DNA of 64,000 nt from Rosellinia necatrix (taxonomy: Eukaryota; Ascomycota; Sordariomycetes; Xylariales; Xylariaceae): contig JAGYVD010000010.1 in NCBI GenBank assembly GCA_021209875.1, positions 62,001-126,000 of the forward strand, given 5' to 3'. Below are positions 1 to 13,049 of this stretch, in pieces. Positions within the stretch are counted from its first letter, which is position 1, and every line of letters starts with the position of its first letter. The position numbers and the translations under genes are program-made. Below the pieces are notes generated by a model, which was not told the DNA's origin, ran no database searches, and saw nothing but the letters and a program-made list of their open reading frames with translations.

Positions 1-843
1 TTATTTTATTTATTTTATTTATTTTATTTATTTTATTTATTTTATTTATTTTATTTATTTTATTTATTTTATTTATTTTATTTATTTTATTTATTTTATT
101 TATTTTCTTTATTTTCTTTATTTTCTTTATTTTCTTTATTTTTTTATTTTATTTATTTTATTTATTTTATTTATTTATTTTATTTTATTTATTTTATTTA
201 TTTTATTTATTTTATTTATTTTCTTTATTTTCTTTATTTTCTTTATTTTCTTTATTTTTTATTTTATTTATTTTATTTATTTTATTTATTTAATTTATTT
301 AATTTATTTAATTTATTTAATTTATTTAATTTATTTCATTTATTTCATTTATTTAATTTATTTCATTTATTTTATTTATTTTATTTATTTTATTTATTTT
401 ATTTATTTTATTTATTTTATTTATTTTATTTATTTTATTTATTTTATTTATTTTATTTATTTTATTTATTTTATTTATGTTATTTATTTTATTTATTTTA
501 TTTATTTTATTTATTTTATTTATTTTATTTATTTTATTTATTTTCTTTATTTTCTTTATTTTATTTATTTTATTTATTTTATTTATTTTATTTATTTTAT
601 TTATTTTATTTATTTTATTTATTTTATTTATTTTATTTATTTTCTTTATTTTCTTTATTTTCTTTATTTTCTTTATTTTTTTATTTTATTTATTTTATTT
701 ATTTTATTTATTTTATTTATTTTATTTATTTTATTTATTTTATTTATTTTATTTATTTTATTTATTTTATTTATTTTATTTATTTTATTTATTTTATTTA
801 TTTTATTTATTTTATTTATTTTATTTATTTTATTTATTTTATA
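1..843. repeat. 9-bp (TTTTATTTA)n microsatellite
   Basis: The first 0.84 kb is an almost uninterrupted array of a 9-bp unit, TTTTATTTA. Blocks of variant units are interspersed: TTTTCTTTA near 105-140, 220-255, 540-560 and 640-680; TTTAATTTA and TTTCATTTA near 290-370. A few indels near 140 and 255 shift the register. The open frame at 477-848, which would read as repeats of F-I-L, is only a by-product of a repeat unit divisible by three with no stop in one frame. The array may continue left of the window. Confidence 0.97.
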
Positions 844-1744
844 TATAATATTTTATTAATAATATAAATTTATTTAAGCTTTTTAAAACTTTGTTATTTA
901 ATTTTAAATTTTTTATATTTAAATATTATTAAATTTTATTTTAATTATTATTATTATAACTATTATATTTTATAAAACAATTTAATCTTTAATCTTTTTA
1001 TTTTTAATATTTTAATTTATATATTAATAATTTTTTATAAATATATTTTTTATTTATATTTATAACAATTTTTTAAAATATTTTATAAAAATCTTATTAT
1101 TTTATTATTATAAAATTTTATATTTTAAACTAAAAACATTTAAAAACTATATTAACTTTTTAACTACTTTTTTATTTTTTTATATTATCCTGCGCTATAA
1201 ATTTACTAGCTAAGCTATAAAAAGTTCTTTGTTTATTAAAAAAATTATTTAACTGTTAATTTAATAGTTTTTTATAAGCAAATTAATATAAAACCGCTTA
1301 AACTATAATATTTAAATAATTTATTAAGTTTATAAAGCTTAGCTTATATATATTTTTAAGCTTTTGTTATATATAGGTTATTTATAGCAGTATTTTAAAC
1401 CGTAATACTTTTAATAATAAACAAGCCGTTAAAAAAACTAGTTAACCCCGGTATATATTATTTTAGTTTATTAATATTAAGCTATTTAATAAATCGTAAA
1501 AGTTTTAAAATTAAAAAACATAGGTTTTATTAATTAAAAACAAAGTAGCTATTTAATTATTAAAGCTTGGGCTGTTTAAAAATATTTTATTAGTTATAGA
1601 AAATAAGCAGAAAAACATGTACTTATAAACTAGTATAACTTTTAAAAAAACATAGAATTGTATATAAAGCAGCGCTATTATATAAGTAGTAAATTAAAAT
1701 ACTATAAACTAATTAACGCGTAAAACAGCAGATTTATATAGCTT
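844..1744. other. AT-rich RIP-mutated DNA, nothing recognised
   Basis: No open frame, RNA gene or clear repeat is visible. Composition is A/T-dominated, with isolated GC-bearing words (for example near 1,190 and 1,445) typical of partially decayed repeats. It is probably the remains of a transposon, but I could not match it to another part of the window. Confidence 0.6.
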
Positions 1745-2690
1745 ATTTAAAGCTGCATTAAGTTAGCTTTAATATATATAAATATAAAAAATTACTACTA
1801 AAGCTATTTATAAAAAAAAATATTTTAAATATTATATAATAAGTTTAAGTACCGCTAATTATTAGTTATAGTATTGCTTTTTTTATTAAGTTATAAACGT
1901 TATAAGCGTTATAGGCGTTATTTTTTTTATTAAAGTCGCAGGCGTTGCTTTTTTTATCGGGGTTATAAATGTTGTTTTTTTTGTCAGGGTTATATATTTA
2001 ACTACTAGCAATTATAAAATTATTACTTAAATATAAAAACGTTTCTGCTTTAATTAATAAAGCTTAAAGCGGTATAAGATCGGCAGAATATTTATTATTA
2101 AATAAATATAAGCTGCTTATAGTATTTATAAAATATTTATTGTTTATATTATTAAAAAAAAAGCGGCTGCAGCCGGTAGTTAAAATATTATATGCTTATT
2201 TTTATATATAAAAAATATATAAAACTTATTATTATTACCGGTTATATATACATTAAATATATTATATAACGTTATAAATTTATAACTACTAGATTTACTA
2301 CTATTAAATTAATAGCTAGTTCAACTAAAAGTATTACTTAAAATAAATAATAAAAATAGTTAAGCTTAAAACTAAATTATATATTTATAGTATAGCTGCG
2401 TATTTAAATTAAAAAAAAATAAAGTTGCGATATTTAGCTAAAATATATAAAATTTTAAAAAGCTTTTAGCATATTTAATTAATTAAATAAATAACGATAT
2501 AAAAAAAATACAAGCTTAGCTTTTAAAATAAAAAAGTTTTTATTAACAGAAAAAACTAAGTATAATATTAATATTAATAAAAAAATTTACTAAATAAAAA
2601 TCTATTTAAATAAAATTAAATATAAAATAAGAACAGTTTATATATATAAATTAATTTATATATATTAAACAGATAATTTATGCTGTTTAT
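1745..2690. mobile_element. Element A fragment (copy 0)
   Basis: This segment aligns with 19,800-20,940 and 50,180-51,385. The shared order is a TTATAAAAAAAA-rich lead-in, the GCTAATTATTAGTT word, the 27-bp minisatellite, and an A-run followed by GCnGCTGCAGC. Next come TTTTATATATAAAAAATATAT, the ACCGGTTATATATA word and the CTGTTTATAT stretch near the right edge. Differences between copies are mostly C/T and G/A. Similarity stops abruptly at about 1,745 and 2,690, so this is an internal fragment of the larger family. Confidence 0.75.
1875..1992. repeat. 27-bp minisatellite, ~4 units (element A copy 0)
   Basis: Degenerate units of GTTATAAGCGTTG followed by a T-run and a GTCGGG- or ATTAAA-like end. 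It is the shortest of three equivalent arrays in the window; the others are at 19,950-20,155 and 50,325-50,635. Confidence 0.75.
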
Positions 2691-2784
2691 TTTAATATAT
2701 ATTTATACTATATAATTATTTATAACTATTTATAATAATAATCGTAGTTTTATAAAATATTAATAAGCAAAATAATTTAATATA

Positions 2785-3140
2785 GAATTAATAAAAAAAT
2801 ATAATATATTTTATTAAACTAGCAAAAATAAATTAAAATAATTAATAAAAAAGTATAATATATTTTATTAAGCTAGCAGGAATAATTTAAAATAATTAAT
2901 AAAAAATACAATATTTTTATTAAGCTAGCAGAAATAATTTAAAATAATTAGTAAAAAATATAATATTTAAAACTTATTAATATTTAAAAAAATAAAAATA
3001 ACGCTTAAATAAAAAGTATGATTAAATTATATAATTAATAAATATAAAAAAAAAAATTAAGCAGGAAAATGCAACTAAATTATATAATTAACAAAGTAAA
3101 AAAAAAAATTAAATTAAAAAGCACGATTAAGTTATAAAAC
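2785..3140. repeat. Two short tandem arrays (53-bp and ~60-bp units)
   Basis: From 2,785 to 2,970 a unit containing TTTTATTAAGCTAGCAG and AATTTAAAATAATTA recurs at about 53-bp spacing (CTAGC at 2,819, 2,873 and 2,925). From about 3,000 to 3,140 a second unit, with (A/G)ATTAAATTATATAATTA followed by an A-run, recurs about three times. Neither has coding potential. Confidence 0.7.
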
Positions 3141-3484
3141 TAGCAAATATTAATAATTTTTACTTATAAATAATTTTTTGTTTTAAAATTTTTAATTTTT
3201 TAATTTTTTATTAAAACTTTTTATAATATTTTTTATTATTAATAATAAGTTTTTTGTTTTATTAAACAACAGTTACTTTTTAAATAAGTTTTTAGTTTTA
3301 TATAATTAAAATAATATTTAATTAATTTTAATATAGTTTATTTAAGTTAATATTATCCGCTACTTTTAAAGTTAGCTTTTTTAGCCGTTTTTTTATTATT
3401 TTTATTTTTGCTAGCTGTTTTTTTTATTATTTTTTATAATATTTAACTAAACTATTTTTAAAAAGTTATAGTTATTTTTAAAGC
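3141..3484. other. AT-rich DNA, nothing recognised
   Basis: T-rich RIP-like sequence with no frame, repeat or RNA signal that I can support. Confidence 0.55.
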
Positions 3485-4240
3485 TGCTAAAACAATAAGC
3501 TTTTTAATAATATTTATATAAATAGCAAAACTTTTAATAATTAGGCATTTAAACTAAAAGCTTTATTATTTGCGCAGTTATTAAAGCTTTAAAAGCTGTT
3601 TAAGCTATAAGCTTTTTTATAATATTTGCGTAAATAGCAAAGCTTTTAATAATTAAGTATTTAAATTAAAAGCTTTATTATTTGCGCAGCTACTAAAGCT
3701 TTAAAAGCTGTTCAGGCTATAAGCTTTTTTATAATATCTGCGTAAATAGCAAAGCTTTTAATAATTAAGCATTTAAACTAAAAGCTTTATTATTTGCGCA
3801 GCTATTAAAGCTTTAAAAGCTATTTAAGTTATAAGCTTTTTTATAATATTTATATAAGTAGTAAAGTTTTTAATAATTAAATATTTAAACTTAAAGCTTT
3901 ATTATTTTGTACGGCTACAAAAAATGCTAAATTTATTAAAGCAATAAGCTTTTTAATAATATCTGCTAAAACAATAAATTTTTTTATAATATTTGCTAAA
4001 GCGATAAGATTTTTAATAATATTTATATAAGCAGTAAAGCTTTTAATAATTAAATATTTAAACTTAAAGCTTTATTACTCCGCGCAGCCGCAAAAAATAT
4101 TAAAGCTATTAAAACTATACGTTTTTTAATAATATTTTTTATTAGCTTGTTTTATATTGAAATAATAAAACTTTTAATAATTAAATATTTAAACTAAAGC
4201 TTTATTATTTTATAGCTTTTTAAACTTTAATAATAAAAAT
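3485..4240. repeat. 112-bp tandem repeat, ~6 units
   Basis: A unit beginning AAGCTTTTTTATAATAT and containing AATAGCAAAGCTTTTAATAATTA, TTTAAACTAAAAGC and TTATTTGCGCAGC recurs at 3,497, 3,609, 3,721, 3,833 and 3,946, a spacing of 112-113 bp. Shortened or diverged units run on to about 4,240. Units differ mainly by C/T and G/A changes, as expected from RIP acting on a tandem array. Confidence 0.85.
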
Positions 4241-4924
4241 TATTAAGTAATAAAAATTATAATTATTAAATATATAAATTAAAAGCTATATATTTTTTAA
4301 CCGGCGGTAATTAAAATAAATAAATTAAAATAATATAGCTGCTAATAATAAAATATTTAAAATTATAAAAGTATTGTTTTAGTTTATTTTTATAAATATT
4401 TTTTATTAGCAGATATATTATTTTAGTTTAATTATATTAATTATCGCTGGTTAAAAAAAAATATAGCGGATAAATAAAAGTATTTTAAAATAAAATAAGC
4501 AGAAAAAAAAAATAAAAAAATAAAGTTTTTAAAAAGCTTTAATGTTAAGCTAAAGCGGGAAAGTAAAGTATTTTAAAATAAAAAAAATAAAAAAACAAAA
4601 AAAAAATAAAAATAAAAAAAAAAAATGTTAAAAAACTTAATGTTAAACTAAAATAAAAAATAAAAATTATAACTTTTTATAAAAATATTATAAAAGTTTT
4701 TAATAATTATATTAAATTAAATTATATATAGCTTAATATTTTAAAAGTTATATGCTGTTAATAATAATTTATTAAAAGTTTTATGCTGTATTAAAATATA
4801 TATTATATTAACCAGCATAATAAACTATAATATTAAAAATTTAATATAAAATTAATAGTTAAAATAAAATAAAATTTATTTAATAAATATTATTAGTTTT
4901 AAATATATTTTAAACTAAACAATA
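4241..4924. other. AT-rich DNA, nothing recognised
   Basis: Long A-runs near 4,500-4,630 and no open frame. I could not match it to another segment of the window. Confidence 0.55.
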
Positions 4925-5375
4925 AACTTATTAAATTTAAATTCAAAATAAAAAATAAAATATAAAAATAAATATTTAAATATGTTTAAATATTTATTTT
5001 TAAACTTAGTTTATAACTTAAAGGTTAATATATATAAAAACAAATATTTAAACATGTTTAAATATTTGTTTTTAAAGCTGGTTTATAATTTAAAAATATA
5101 TATAAATAAAAATAAATATTTAAACATGTTTAAATATTTATATTTTATAGCTAGTTTATAACTTAAAAATATATATAAACAAAAATAAATATTTAAACAT
5201 GTTTAAATATTTGTTTTTAAAGCCGGTTTATAACTTAAAAATATATATAAGCAGAAAACAAATATTTAAACATGTTTAAATATTTATATTTTATAGCTAG
5301 TTTATAACTTAAAATATATATAATAAAAAGCAAATATTTAAACATGTTTAAATATTTATTTTTATTAGCAGTTTA
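4925..5375 (+). repeat. Palindromic minisatellite cluster C1, 6 units
   Basis: About six units of 65-75 bp. Each has the core palindrome TTTAAACATGTTTAAA extended by AAATA/TATTT on each side, then TTTTTAAAGC(T/C)GGTTTATAACTTAAAAATATATATA. Orientation is called plus when the GCTGGTTTATAACTT half follows the palindrome. The same unit occurs in nine further clusters in the window. Confidence 0.92.
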
Positions 5376-6054
5376 TAATATATTAAGTTATAAAATTTAA
5401 TTTATTTTATAGCAGCTGTAGCAGTTTTATTTTTTATATAATAGTAGTAATTTTTATAAATAGTTTAAACAATACTTTAAATTTAATTAAACGAAATTAT
5501 AAATTATAGCTAGCTAATTATATAATAAAAACAAATATATTAAATATAATATATTTAGTTATTAAATATTTTTATTTGTTTATTTTTGCTTAATAATATT
5601 ATTTTAAAATATTATTTTTTTTTTAAAAGTAGATTTGCTTTTTTTAGTAGCTTTTTAGCTGGTTTTTTTATATATCGTTTAAAACAGCAGGTAAGTTTTA
5701 TAGCAACTTTTACGCGTAAACATATTTTTTTCGACTAGCAGGCCTGCTGGCCTGCAGGTTTTATTATAGCATTATTTAAAACGTTATTAAAGTTTATTTT
5801 TTTTTTATTATGCCTGTGGTTTAATATATTAGTCGATTTATTGCTATTTAATTATTTAGCAGTATTTATTAATAAATGTTTTTTTTACGTAATTATAAGC
5901 AAGTTTATATTTATAAATATAAACATTATATTTATAATATTTTATATAATTTTTATATTAAAGTTTTTTTTTAAAAGTTTATAATTTTAAAAAGCTTTTT
6001 ATACTTATAGTATTTATAGCTATTTTATTTATTATAATATTTTAATTTTTAGCC
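5376..6054. other. AT-rich DNA with a small GC-bearing patch
   Basis: No gene is visible. A patch near 5,733-5,760 keeps GCAGGCCTGC and CTGGCCTGCAGG, two overlapping palindromic words that still contain CpA and TpG. They therefore escaped or post-date the mutation of the surrounding DNA. Confidence 0.55.
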
Positions 6055-6240
6055 TGTATGTTTTCAATTTATATGTTTTTGCTTTATATGCTTTTGTTTT
6101 ATACTGTTTTATTTTATCCTGCTTTATTTTATGCTGTTTTATTTTATGCTGTTTTATTTTATACGCTTTTATTTTATATATTTTTGCTTTATGCTGTTTT
6201 ATTTTATATGCTTTTAACCTGCGCGTTTTTATTTTAAATA
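6055..6240. repeat. ~16-bp minisatellite (TTTTATTTTATGCTG-like)
   Basis: About eleven degenerate units of TATGCTGTTTTATTTT and its variants, such as TATGCTTTTGTTTTA and TATACGCTTTTATTT, are arranged head to tail. There is no coding frame. Between units TGCTG alternates with the RIP-type forms TATAC and TATAT. Confidence 0.75.
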
Positions 6241-7284
6241 ATTTTAAAATTTTTAGTTTAATAATTTTTAATATTGTTTATAATCAGGTTTCTGCTGTTA
6301 TTTATGCTGTTTTTTATATTATTGTTTAAACTATTGTTTATATTGTTTTTTATAACGTTAAAGTTAGCAGATATTTAGCCGCCGCTGTTATTTTTTTTTT
6401 TATGTTTTTTAAACTATTTTTAGTTTACTAGCTTATATAAAACAATATTAAACAAATTAAGTTTTAATTAATTATTAAAATAGTTTTAATTGAATATTAA
6501 CCGGTTATTTAATATTTATATATAAAGCTAGTTTAATAAACTTTTTAATATTTTATTTAATATAATATAGTTTATTTTATAATAAGCTTATTTTATAGCT
6601 GTTTTATATTTATTTTTATTAATTTAAAAACTAAGCTTTAGTATTAACAGCTAAATATTTAACAGCTAGTCGAACTAATTTTTAGCTATACTATAAAATT
6701 TAAATTATTTTTATTATAAAACTTATTTAATATTATTATAGCTTTTAAAATAATATAATAATAATATTTAATTATTAAAATATTTTATATTAATTATAAA
6801 TAAAAGTTAACCGGTATATTAAATGTATTTTTAATATAGCAGCAAAAGCAGAGTTAAAATAAAGCAAAAAAAAACTTTTTTAAAAAAATTTTTATATATA
6901 ACTATATAGCATAGCTAATCTAGTTGTTATATATAGTTTTAGCAGTTGTTAAAATATTTATTTTAAATATAAATTTATTATCTGTTTTATTTAATAATAA
7001 AAACGTATAAAATAATATTTTTAAGTTATTTAAAAAGCTTATAATATATTTTCGCTAGCATAAAGTTTTTTTTTTAAAGTTTAATATAACAGTTAAATTA
7101 ATATTTATAACTATAATTTTTATTATTTTGCCAGGTTTTATATAAAAAAATAGCTTTTTTTTTTTATATTATTATAATTTTTAAAATATTAAATATTTAT
7201 ATATCTGCTAGATTTAATAAATATATAATACGTTTATTTAACAATATTAATAATTAATATTTTATAATTTTAATAATATATAAA
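6241..7284. other. AT-rich DNA, nothing recognised
   Basis: Mutated sequence without an open frame. I see no terminal repeats or relict protein motifs in it. Confidence 0.55.
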
Positions 7285-7475
7285 ATAAAAAGCAAATATT
7301 TAAATATATTTAAATATTTGTTTTTAAAGCTGGTTTATATTTTAAAAATATATAAAAAAAATATAAATATTTAAACATGTTTAAATATTTATTTTTAAAG
7401 CTAGTTTATATTTTAAAAATATAGAAAATAAAATATAAATATTTAAATATGTTTAAATATTTGTTTTTAAAAAAG
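7285..7475 (+). repeat. Palindromic minisatellite cluster C2, 3 units
   Basis: Three units of the TTTAAACATGTTTAAA-type palindrome plus a GCTGGTTTATATTTTAAAAATATA tail, in plus orientation. The third unit has lost the GCTGGTTT part. One unit carries ATATATTT instead of ACATGTTT at its centre, the expected product of C-to-T and G-to-A changes. Confidence 0.9.
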
Positions 7476-8959
7476 GTTATAATAATAGCTAAAATATAAA
7501 TAAACTTACTGCTGCATTATAACAGATTACGTTATAACTACTATATATATATATTTAAAGCAGGCTTTAGTATTAAAATTTAAAATATAAAAAACAAAGT
7601 TAAAAAATGCAAATAGTGCGGGCAAATCTGCTGTTAAAAAGTATAAATATCTAGTTTTATTTATTAAAGCTCATAGTTGTTTGTTTTTATAAATAATATT
7701 AAATAAATAAAACGTATTATTATTTTTATAATTTAAATACGCTTTTTTTTTTAAAAGCGTTAATAAACGTTTAAATATTATTAAAAATATTAAAAAACGC
7801 TTAAAAACTTATTAAAATTAAGCTATAATAAAACAAAATTAAATAAATTATTTATAATTATAATAAATATTATAATTATATTAAAGTTATAATTAATATT
7901 AGCTTAATTATTATATAGTATTATTTTTATATTAAAAATAAAAAAATAGTATAAAGCCACGTTTTTTATATATTTTACTATTTGTTTAAAAATAAGCATT
8001 AATATAAGCATATTAATTTTTAAAGCTAGTAATTATATAATATATATGTTTAATATATAGCTTGCAGCTTTTAATATTTCTTTTAGTTTATAAGTTGTAT
8101 TAACAGTATAATATAATATTTTATTTATATTATAATTACAGCTAATATTATAACAGTTATATAAAATAATATAAAGCAGCAATATTTAATTATTTAATAG
8201 CCGCAGAAAAAAAAATATATTAGCCGGAAAAATAATATAAAGCTAAAAGCTTTAAAATACTACCGCTATAACGTATATATAATTTTTTTTTTTTTATTAA
8301 TAAATATATTTTTTATTATTGCTTTTATTATTATTGTTTTTATTATTAATAGCAGAAGCGACTTTTTAAGCTTAGTTTTAGCTGTTTTAATATGTTTTTA
8401 AATGTTTATATAAACAAATAAATTTTGTTTTATTTAATATAAACAATATTATATTTATACGATTTAATTATAATTAAAATAAATTAAAAACGTTTTATAT
8501 TAATTTTATTTTATGTTTTATTATTTATAAAAAACTATATTTTTTTTAGTTTATTTTTATAGCATATTTTAATAAACTGCTGCTAAATATTAAATATTTA
8601 TATTTAATTTTTATAAAATAATTAAATATAAAAATAAAACTAGTCGGCAAGTTTAATTAATTTATTTTTAAAACTAAGCTATATTTAATTTTATTAAAAC
8701 TAGCAGTACTAATATTAATATTAAAACTTTTAGTTTACGCTGTTATTTAATAATATTAATATAACTTTTATTTTATAGCAACTATAATAATAATATTTTT
8801 AAGCTTATTAAATAATAAAGTTGTTATAAAACTATTTTATTTTATAAACTAAATATTATATTATAAATTATTTAGCCCAGCTAATTTATAAACGTTTAAA
8901 AATATAAATATATAAAATATAATAATATGTTAGTTATAACTATATTAATTAATTAAACT
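7476..8959. other. AT-rich DNA between two opposed palindrome clusters
   Basis: No open frame or recognisable relict motif. The segment is bracketed by cluster C2 in plus orientation and cluster C3 in minus orientation, so the pair forms an inverted arrangement around about 1.5 kb. Confidence 0.55.
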
Positions 8960-9100
8960 TATAACCAGCTTTAAAAATAAATATTTCAACATGTTTAAAT
9001 ATTTATATTTTATTTTATATATTTTTATATATATTTTAAGTTATAAACAGGCTTTAAAATATAAATATTTAAACATATTTAAATATTTATTTTTAATAGT
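8960..9100 (-). repeat. Palindromic minisatellite cluster C3, 2 units
   Basis: Two units in minus orientation: ACTTATAACCAGCTTTAAAAA precedes the palindrome instead of following it as a reverse complement. One palindrome arm reads TTTCAACATGTTTAAA. Confidence 0.88.
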
Positions 9101-11269
9101 TTTATTTAAATAACTTAAAGTTTTATATATATTATTAATATAAAAATAACATTTTAATTTATTTTATTTTAAAAAATAATAATATAATATAAAGTTAGTT
9201 TTATTTTTAATTATATTATTAATATAATATATACTAAGTATTTAAATAATTAGTTTTAAGTTTTTTATATTTTACGTTTTTTTAATATATTTTTTATATA
9301 TTACTGCTTTATTAATATATTTCTGCTCTGTTTATATAACTAAAGCTTGTTTAAGCAGGTAAAACTAAAGCAGTATATTTAAACTTTGTTTTTTTATAAT
9401 TTTATAAATATTTTAGCTATTAAAGTTATTATATTTAAAAAAATATCTAATATTATTTAAAATTAAAAGATTTATTGCTGCTGCTTCTGCTGTTTTTACT
9501 GCTTTTTCTGCCGGCGATAGTTTTACTGCTGCTGTTTTTACAGCAGCATGCTTTTTAGCTGTTAATATTTAGCTTTAGCTTTAGCTTTATAACTGCTGTT
9601 TTATAATTAAAAATATAATAATATTAAGCAGATATATTATTAAATCTTACGTTAATAAATTATATTTAAAAATAAATATTTATAACAGTTAAAAAAAATA
9701 ATAAAAAAATAAATAGTTTATAAATATATAAAAAAATGCTTTTAACAGCTTAAAAAAATTATAAAAAATAAATAAATAGCTTATAAATAACGCCGCAAGT
9801 TTTATAAGTTTATTATTTTATTAAATTTAATATAAATAAACAGCTATAAAAACAAAAATTTAAACTAGTTAAAAAAAAATTATAAAATAAATAAAACAAA
9901 GTTTATAAATAACGCTATAAAATTTTAATATATTAATTTTGTTTATAATTATTTTTAATAAATATATTTTATATATAAAAGCTGCTTAATTATATTTTTA
10001 TTATAAAACAGCTTTTATATATAATAAGTTTTAATTATATTTTTATATTTAAATATATTTTTTTAAATATAAATTTAAAAAAGCTTTGTTTTAATTATTA
10101 TAAATTTTATATTATTATTAATTTATAAAAACTATTTAAAAATATAAGCTGTTTATTTATTTAATAAATATTATAATTTTATTTAAGCTATAAAATAATA
10201 ACTATTAGTAGCAGTTATTTATAATTATAAATAAAAATTTAAACGTAAATATAATTTAAAGCTAAAAATAATAAACTAATATAATATTTTTAGCTAATTA
10301 TTTTTAAGCTAATTATGTTTAGCTTATGTTTTTTTTTTAGTTTTTAATACTTTTTTCTGTTTTTGCTATATTTTTTTTTTTTTTTTATTAACGCTAATTT
10401 TTTTAAGTTTTAACTACTGTTTTTTTAAGCTTTTTAGCTTTTATAACTTTTTTTAAACGTTAACGTTTTTTAGTTTTTTTATATTTTAATAAATTATTAA
10501 TATAACTTTTAAAAATTAATTAGCACTTTATTTTTAAAATTTTATAAAAACTTTTGCTAGCTTTATTATTTATTTTATAATTATAAATAATATATAATTA
10601 TAAAAATTAGTTTGTTTATATTAAATTATATATAAAGCAGCGCTTATAAAAATATCATGTAAAAATAAAAAACTTTTATATTAATTAAAATTTATTATAA
10701 TAATTTAAGCTATAAATAATATATTATTATTAGTTTTAAAATAAATCGCTAATAATTAATATAAAGTTAATATTTACTGCTTTTAAAAAATATTTTATAT
10801 ATAATTAATTATAAAAATATTAAATTAATTTATAAGTTATAATTATGTTTAGTTTGCTGTTAATCCGTTAATTAATTTTATTTTTTGCTGCAAGCTGCTA
10901 AAAACTTTTATTATATAATGTTTTTATAGCGCTTATAAATAATATTTATAATAATTAAAATTATTTATATAATAAATTATAATTAGTTTATTTATATTAA
11001 ATAATTAAAGAATTAGTTAAATATGTTAATATTTTAAAAAAAATATAATAAAGCTTTTATAGCAGGCTAAATAAAATTAATATTTACGCTAATAGTGTGT
11101 ATATTATAAATAAATATTTTTACGCTAGAATTTTTATTATTAAATTAATTAATAACAGCTGTATATTTTTTATTTAATTAATACGACGTAATAATAGCTA
11201 GTTTAACGTTTAACAGCTTAAATAGTAAATATATTTTTTAATATTAATATTAATATAATATTTACGTAA
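9101..11269. other. AT-rich DNA, no gene; weak internal repeats
   Basis: No open frame. Two local features stand out. A CTGCTG/GCAGCA-rich patch at about 9,470-9,600 retains CpA and TpG. A loosely repeated ~85-bp motif at about 9,665-9,945 (AACAGTTAAAAAAA ... TTTATAAATAACGC) occurs about three times. T-runs near 10,330-10,480 have no visible meaning. Confidence 0.55.
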
Positions 11270-11462
11270 GCAGAAAATAAATATTTAAACACGTTTAAAT
11301 ATTTGCTTTTTAAAGCTGGTTAGTAAATTAAAAATATATAAAAATAAAATATAAATATTTAAACATCTTTAAATATTTGTTTTTAAAACTAGTTTATAAA
11401 TTAAAAATATATAAAAATAAAATATAAATATTTAAATATGTTTAAATATTTATATTTTAAAC
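11270..11462 (+). repeat. Palindromic minisatellite cluster C4, 3 units
   Basis: Three plus-oriented units. Their centres read ACACGTTT, ACATCTTT and ATATGTTT. The ACATCTTT centre breaks palindromy by a change that is not RIP-type. Confidence 0.88.
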
Positions 11463-13049
11463 ACATTAACTATTTTATATTTTTGCTCGGTATATAAAAA
11501 TATTTATTATTATAATTATAATAATTTAATTATAATAATAATATAATTAAACAAGCTATTAAAGCTTTTAAAGCCCGTATATATTTTATAATTTATATTA
11601 TAAAATAAGCTAAAAAACGTTATAAGCTATAAAATATTTATATTAGCTTATATAATTTTTAATATAATTATATGTTTATTTTTTTAATTATTTTAAATAT
11701 ATAATTAATGCTATTATTTTTATTTTAATAATAAAGTTTTAAACTTTTTAAATATTTATTATTATATGTTTAGCTTAATTAATTTTTTACGTTTTTATTA
11801 AAATTAAAGTTAAAATTAAAGTTAAAATTAAAATCAGATCTGAAATGTTTATTTTTACGTAAGTTATATTTAAAATCAGATTTTAAACTTAAATAAAATT
11901 TATTTTTATTAGATCTGGCTTTATTTTTAATAAAGTTTTTTTTAGCGCTATTAATACTTAATTATTACGTTAAACTTTTTTTTAAAACAGAGCGTTTTTT
12001 TATTATTTTAATTAAAAGCAAAAATGTTTAGTTTTTATTATATATTAAAATTAATAGATATTATTTCGTTATTATTTAGCTTTTTTAAGTTTTTTATATA
12101 TAGTTTTATTTAATATAATTAAATATAAATTAGTTTTTTTATTTAATAATATAATATAAAGCTTAAGCTTATATTTATAATTTTAAAAATTATAAATGTT
12201 AATATTATTATTATTAAGCTTAATTTAAACTATAATAAATTTAGCACTTAAAAAATTATTATTTAATATAACCAGGTTGCTATTTAAGTTATAAATAGCT
12301 GTGCTTATATTATATTAAAAAAAAACTTGTTTATATATAACGTTAATTATAATATAGCATAAGTTAAAGCTTTATTTATGCTGCTAAGCTATATGTTAAA
12401 AAAAAACAAGTAATAATATTTATTATTAATATAAGTTTTTATAAGCAGCAGCAAGCAATTTATTTGTTAGCGTAGCTTTATTTTTATTATATTTAATTAT
12501 TAGTTTTATTTTTGCTGTTATTAAATATATTTAATTATTTATGTTTATAAATAAAAAACTGCCGATAAAAATATTAAGTTTAGAGGTTAGCTTATATAAG
12601 TTTAAATAATTATATATTAAAAGCAGCTTTAAAAAAACAAATAGCTAGTTAAAACTAAGCTGTAAATATTTAAACATGTTTTTTAAATAGTTTATAAAAA
12701 AAGTTATAAAATATAATATAAAACAGTTATATTTAATTAACTTTATTATTTAATAAGTTATGCTTTTTAAGTTTTTATTAATATAAGCTTTATTTATAAC
12801 TAAAAGATTAAAATAATACTAATTTAATATAATTATAAATATAATTTTATTATTATATCGGGCGTTATTTTTTAAAAGTTTTTGCTTGGGTTTATTAGTT
12901 TTATTTAATATGCTGAGTTTTTTTTTTTTTTTATTAAAATTTTGAACATATTTATATGTTTTTTGTAGTAGCAGGTAGTAAATATTTATATAAATATAAT
13001 AATTATAATTTTTTTATTTATTATTAAAGTTAATATAAATAGTTAAATT
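11463..13049. other. AT-rich DNA, nothing recognised; short 12-bp direct repeat
   Basis: No open frame. At about 11,795-11,840 a 12-bp unit TTAAAATTAAAG repeats four times. Further on, the word AGATCTG and its relatives occur near 11,836 and 11,920. The rest is decayed sequence without a match. Confidence 0.55.

Noticed and set aside
477..848. 123-codon open frame of F-I-L repeats
   Set aside because: It is produced by the 9-bp microsatellite, has no composition or start context of a gene, and lies in a stop-free frame by construction.
4925..5375. CRISPR-like array of palindromic repeats
   Set aside because: Repeats and 'spacers' are both conserved between units, the setting is eukaryotic and there are no cas genes. 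It is a minisatellite.
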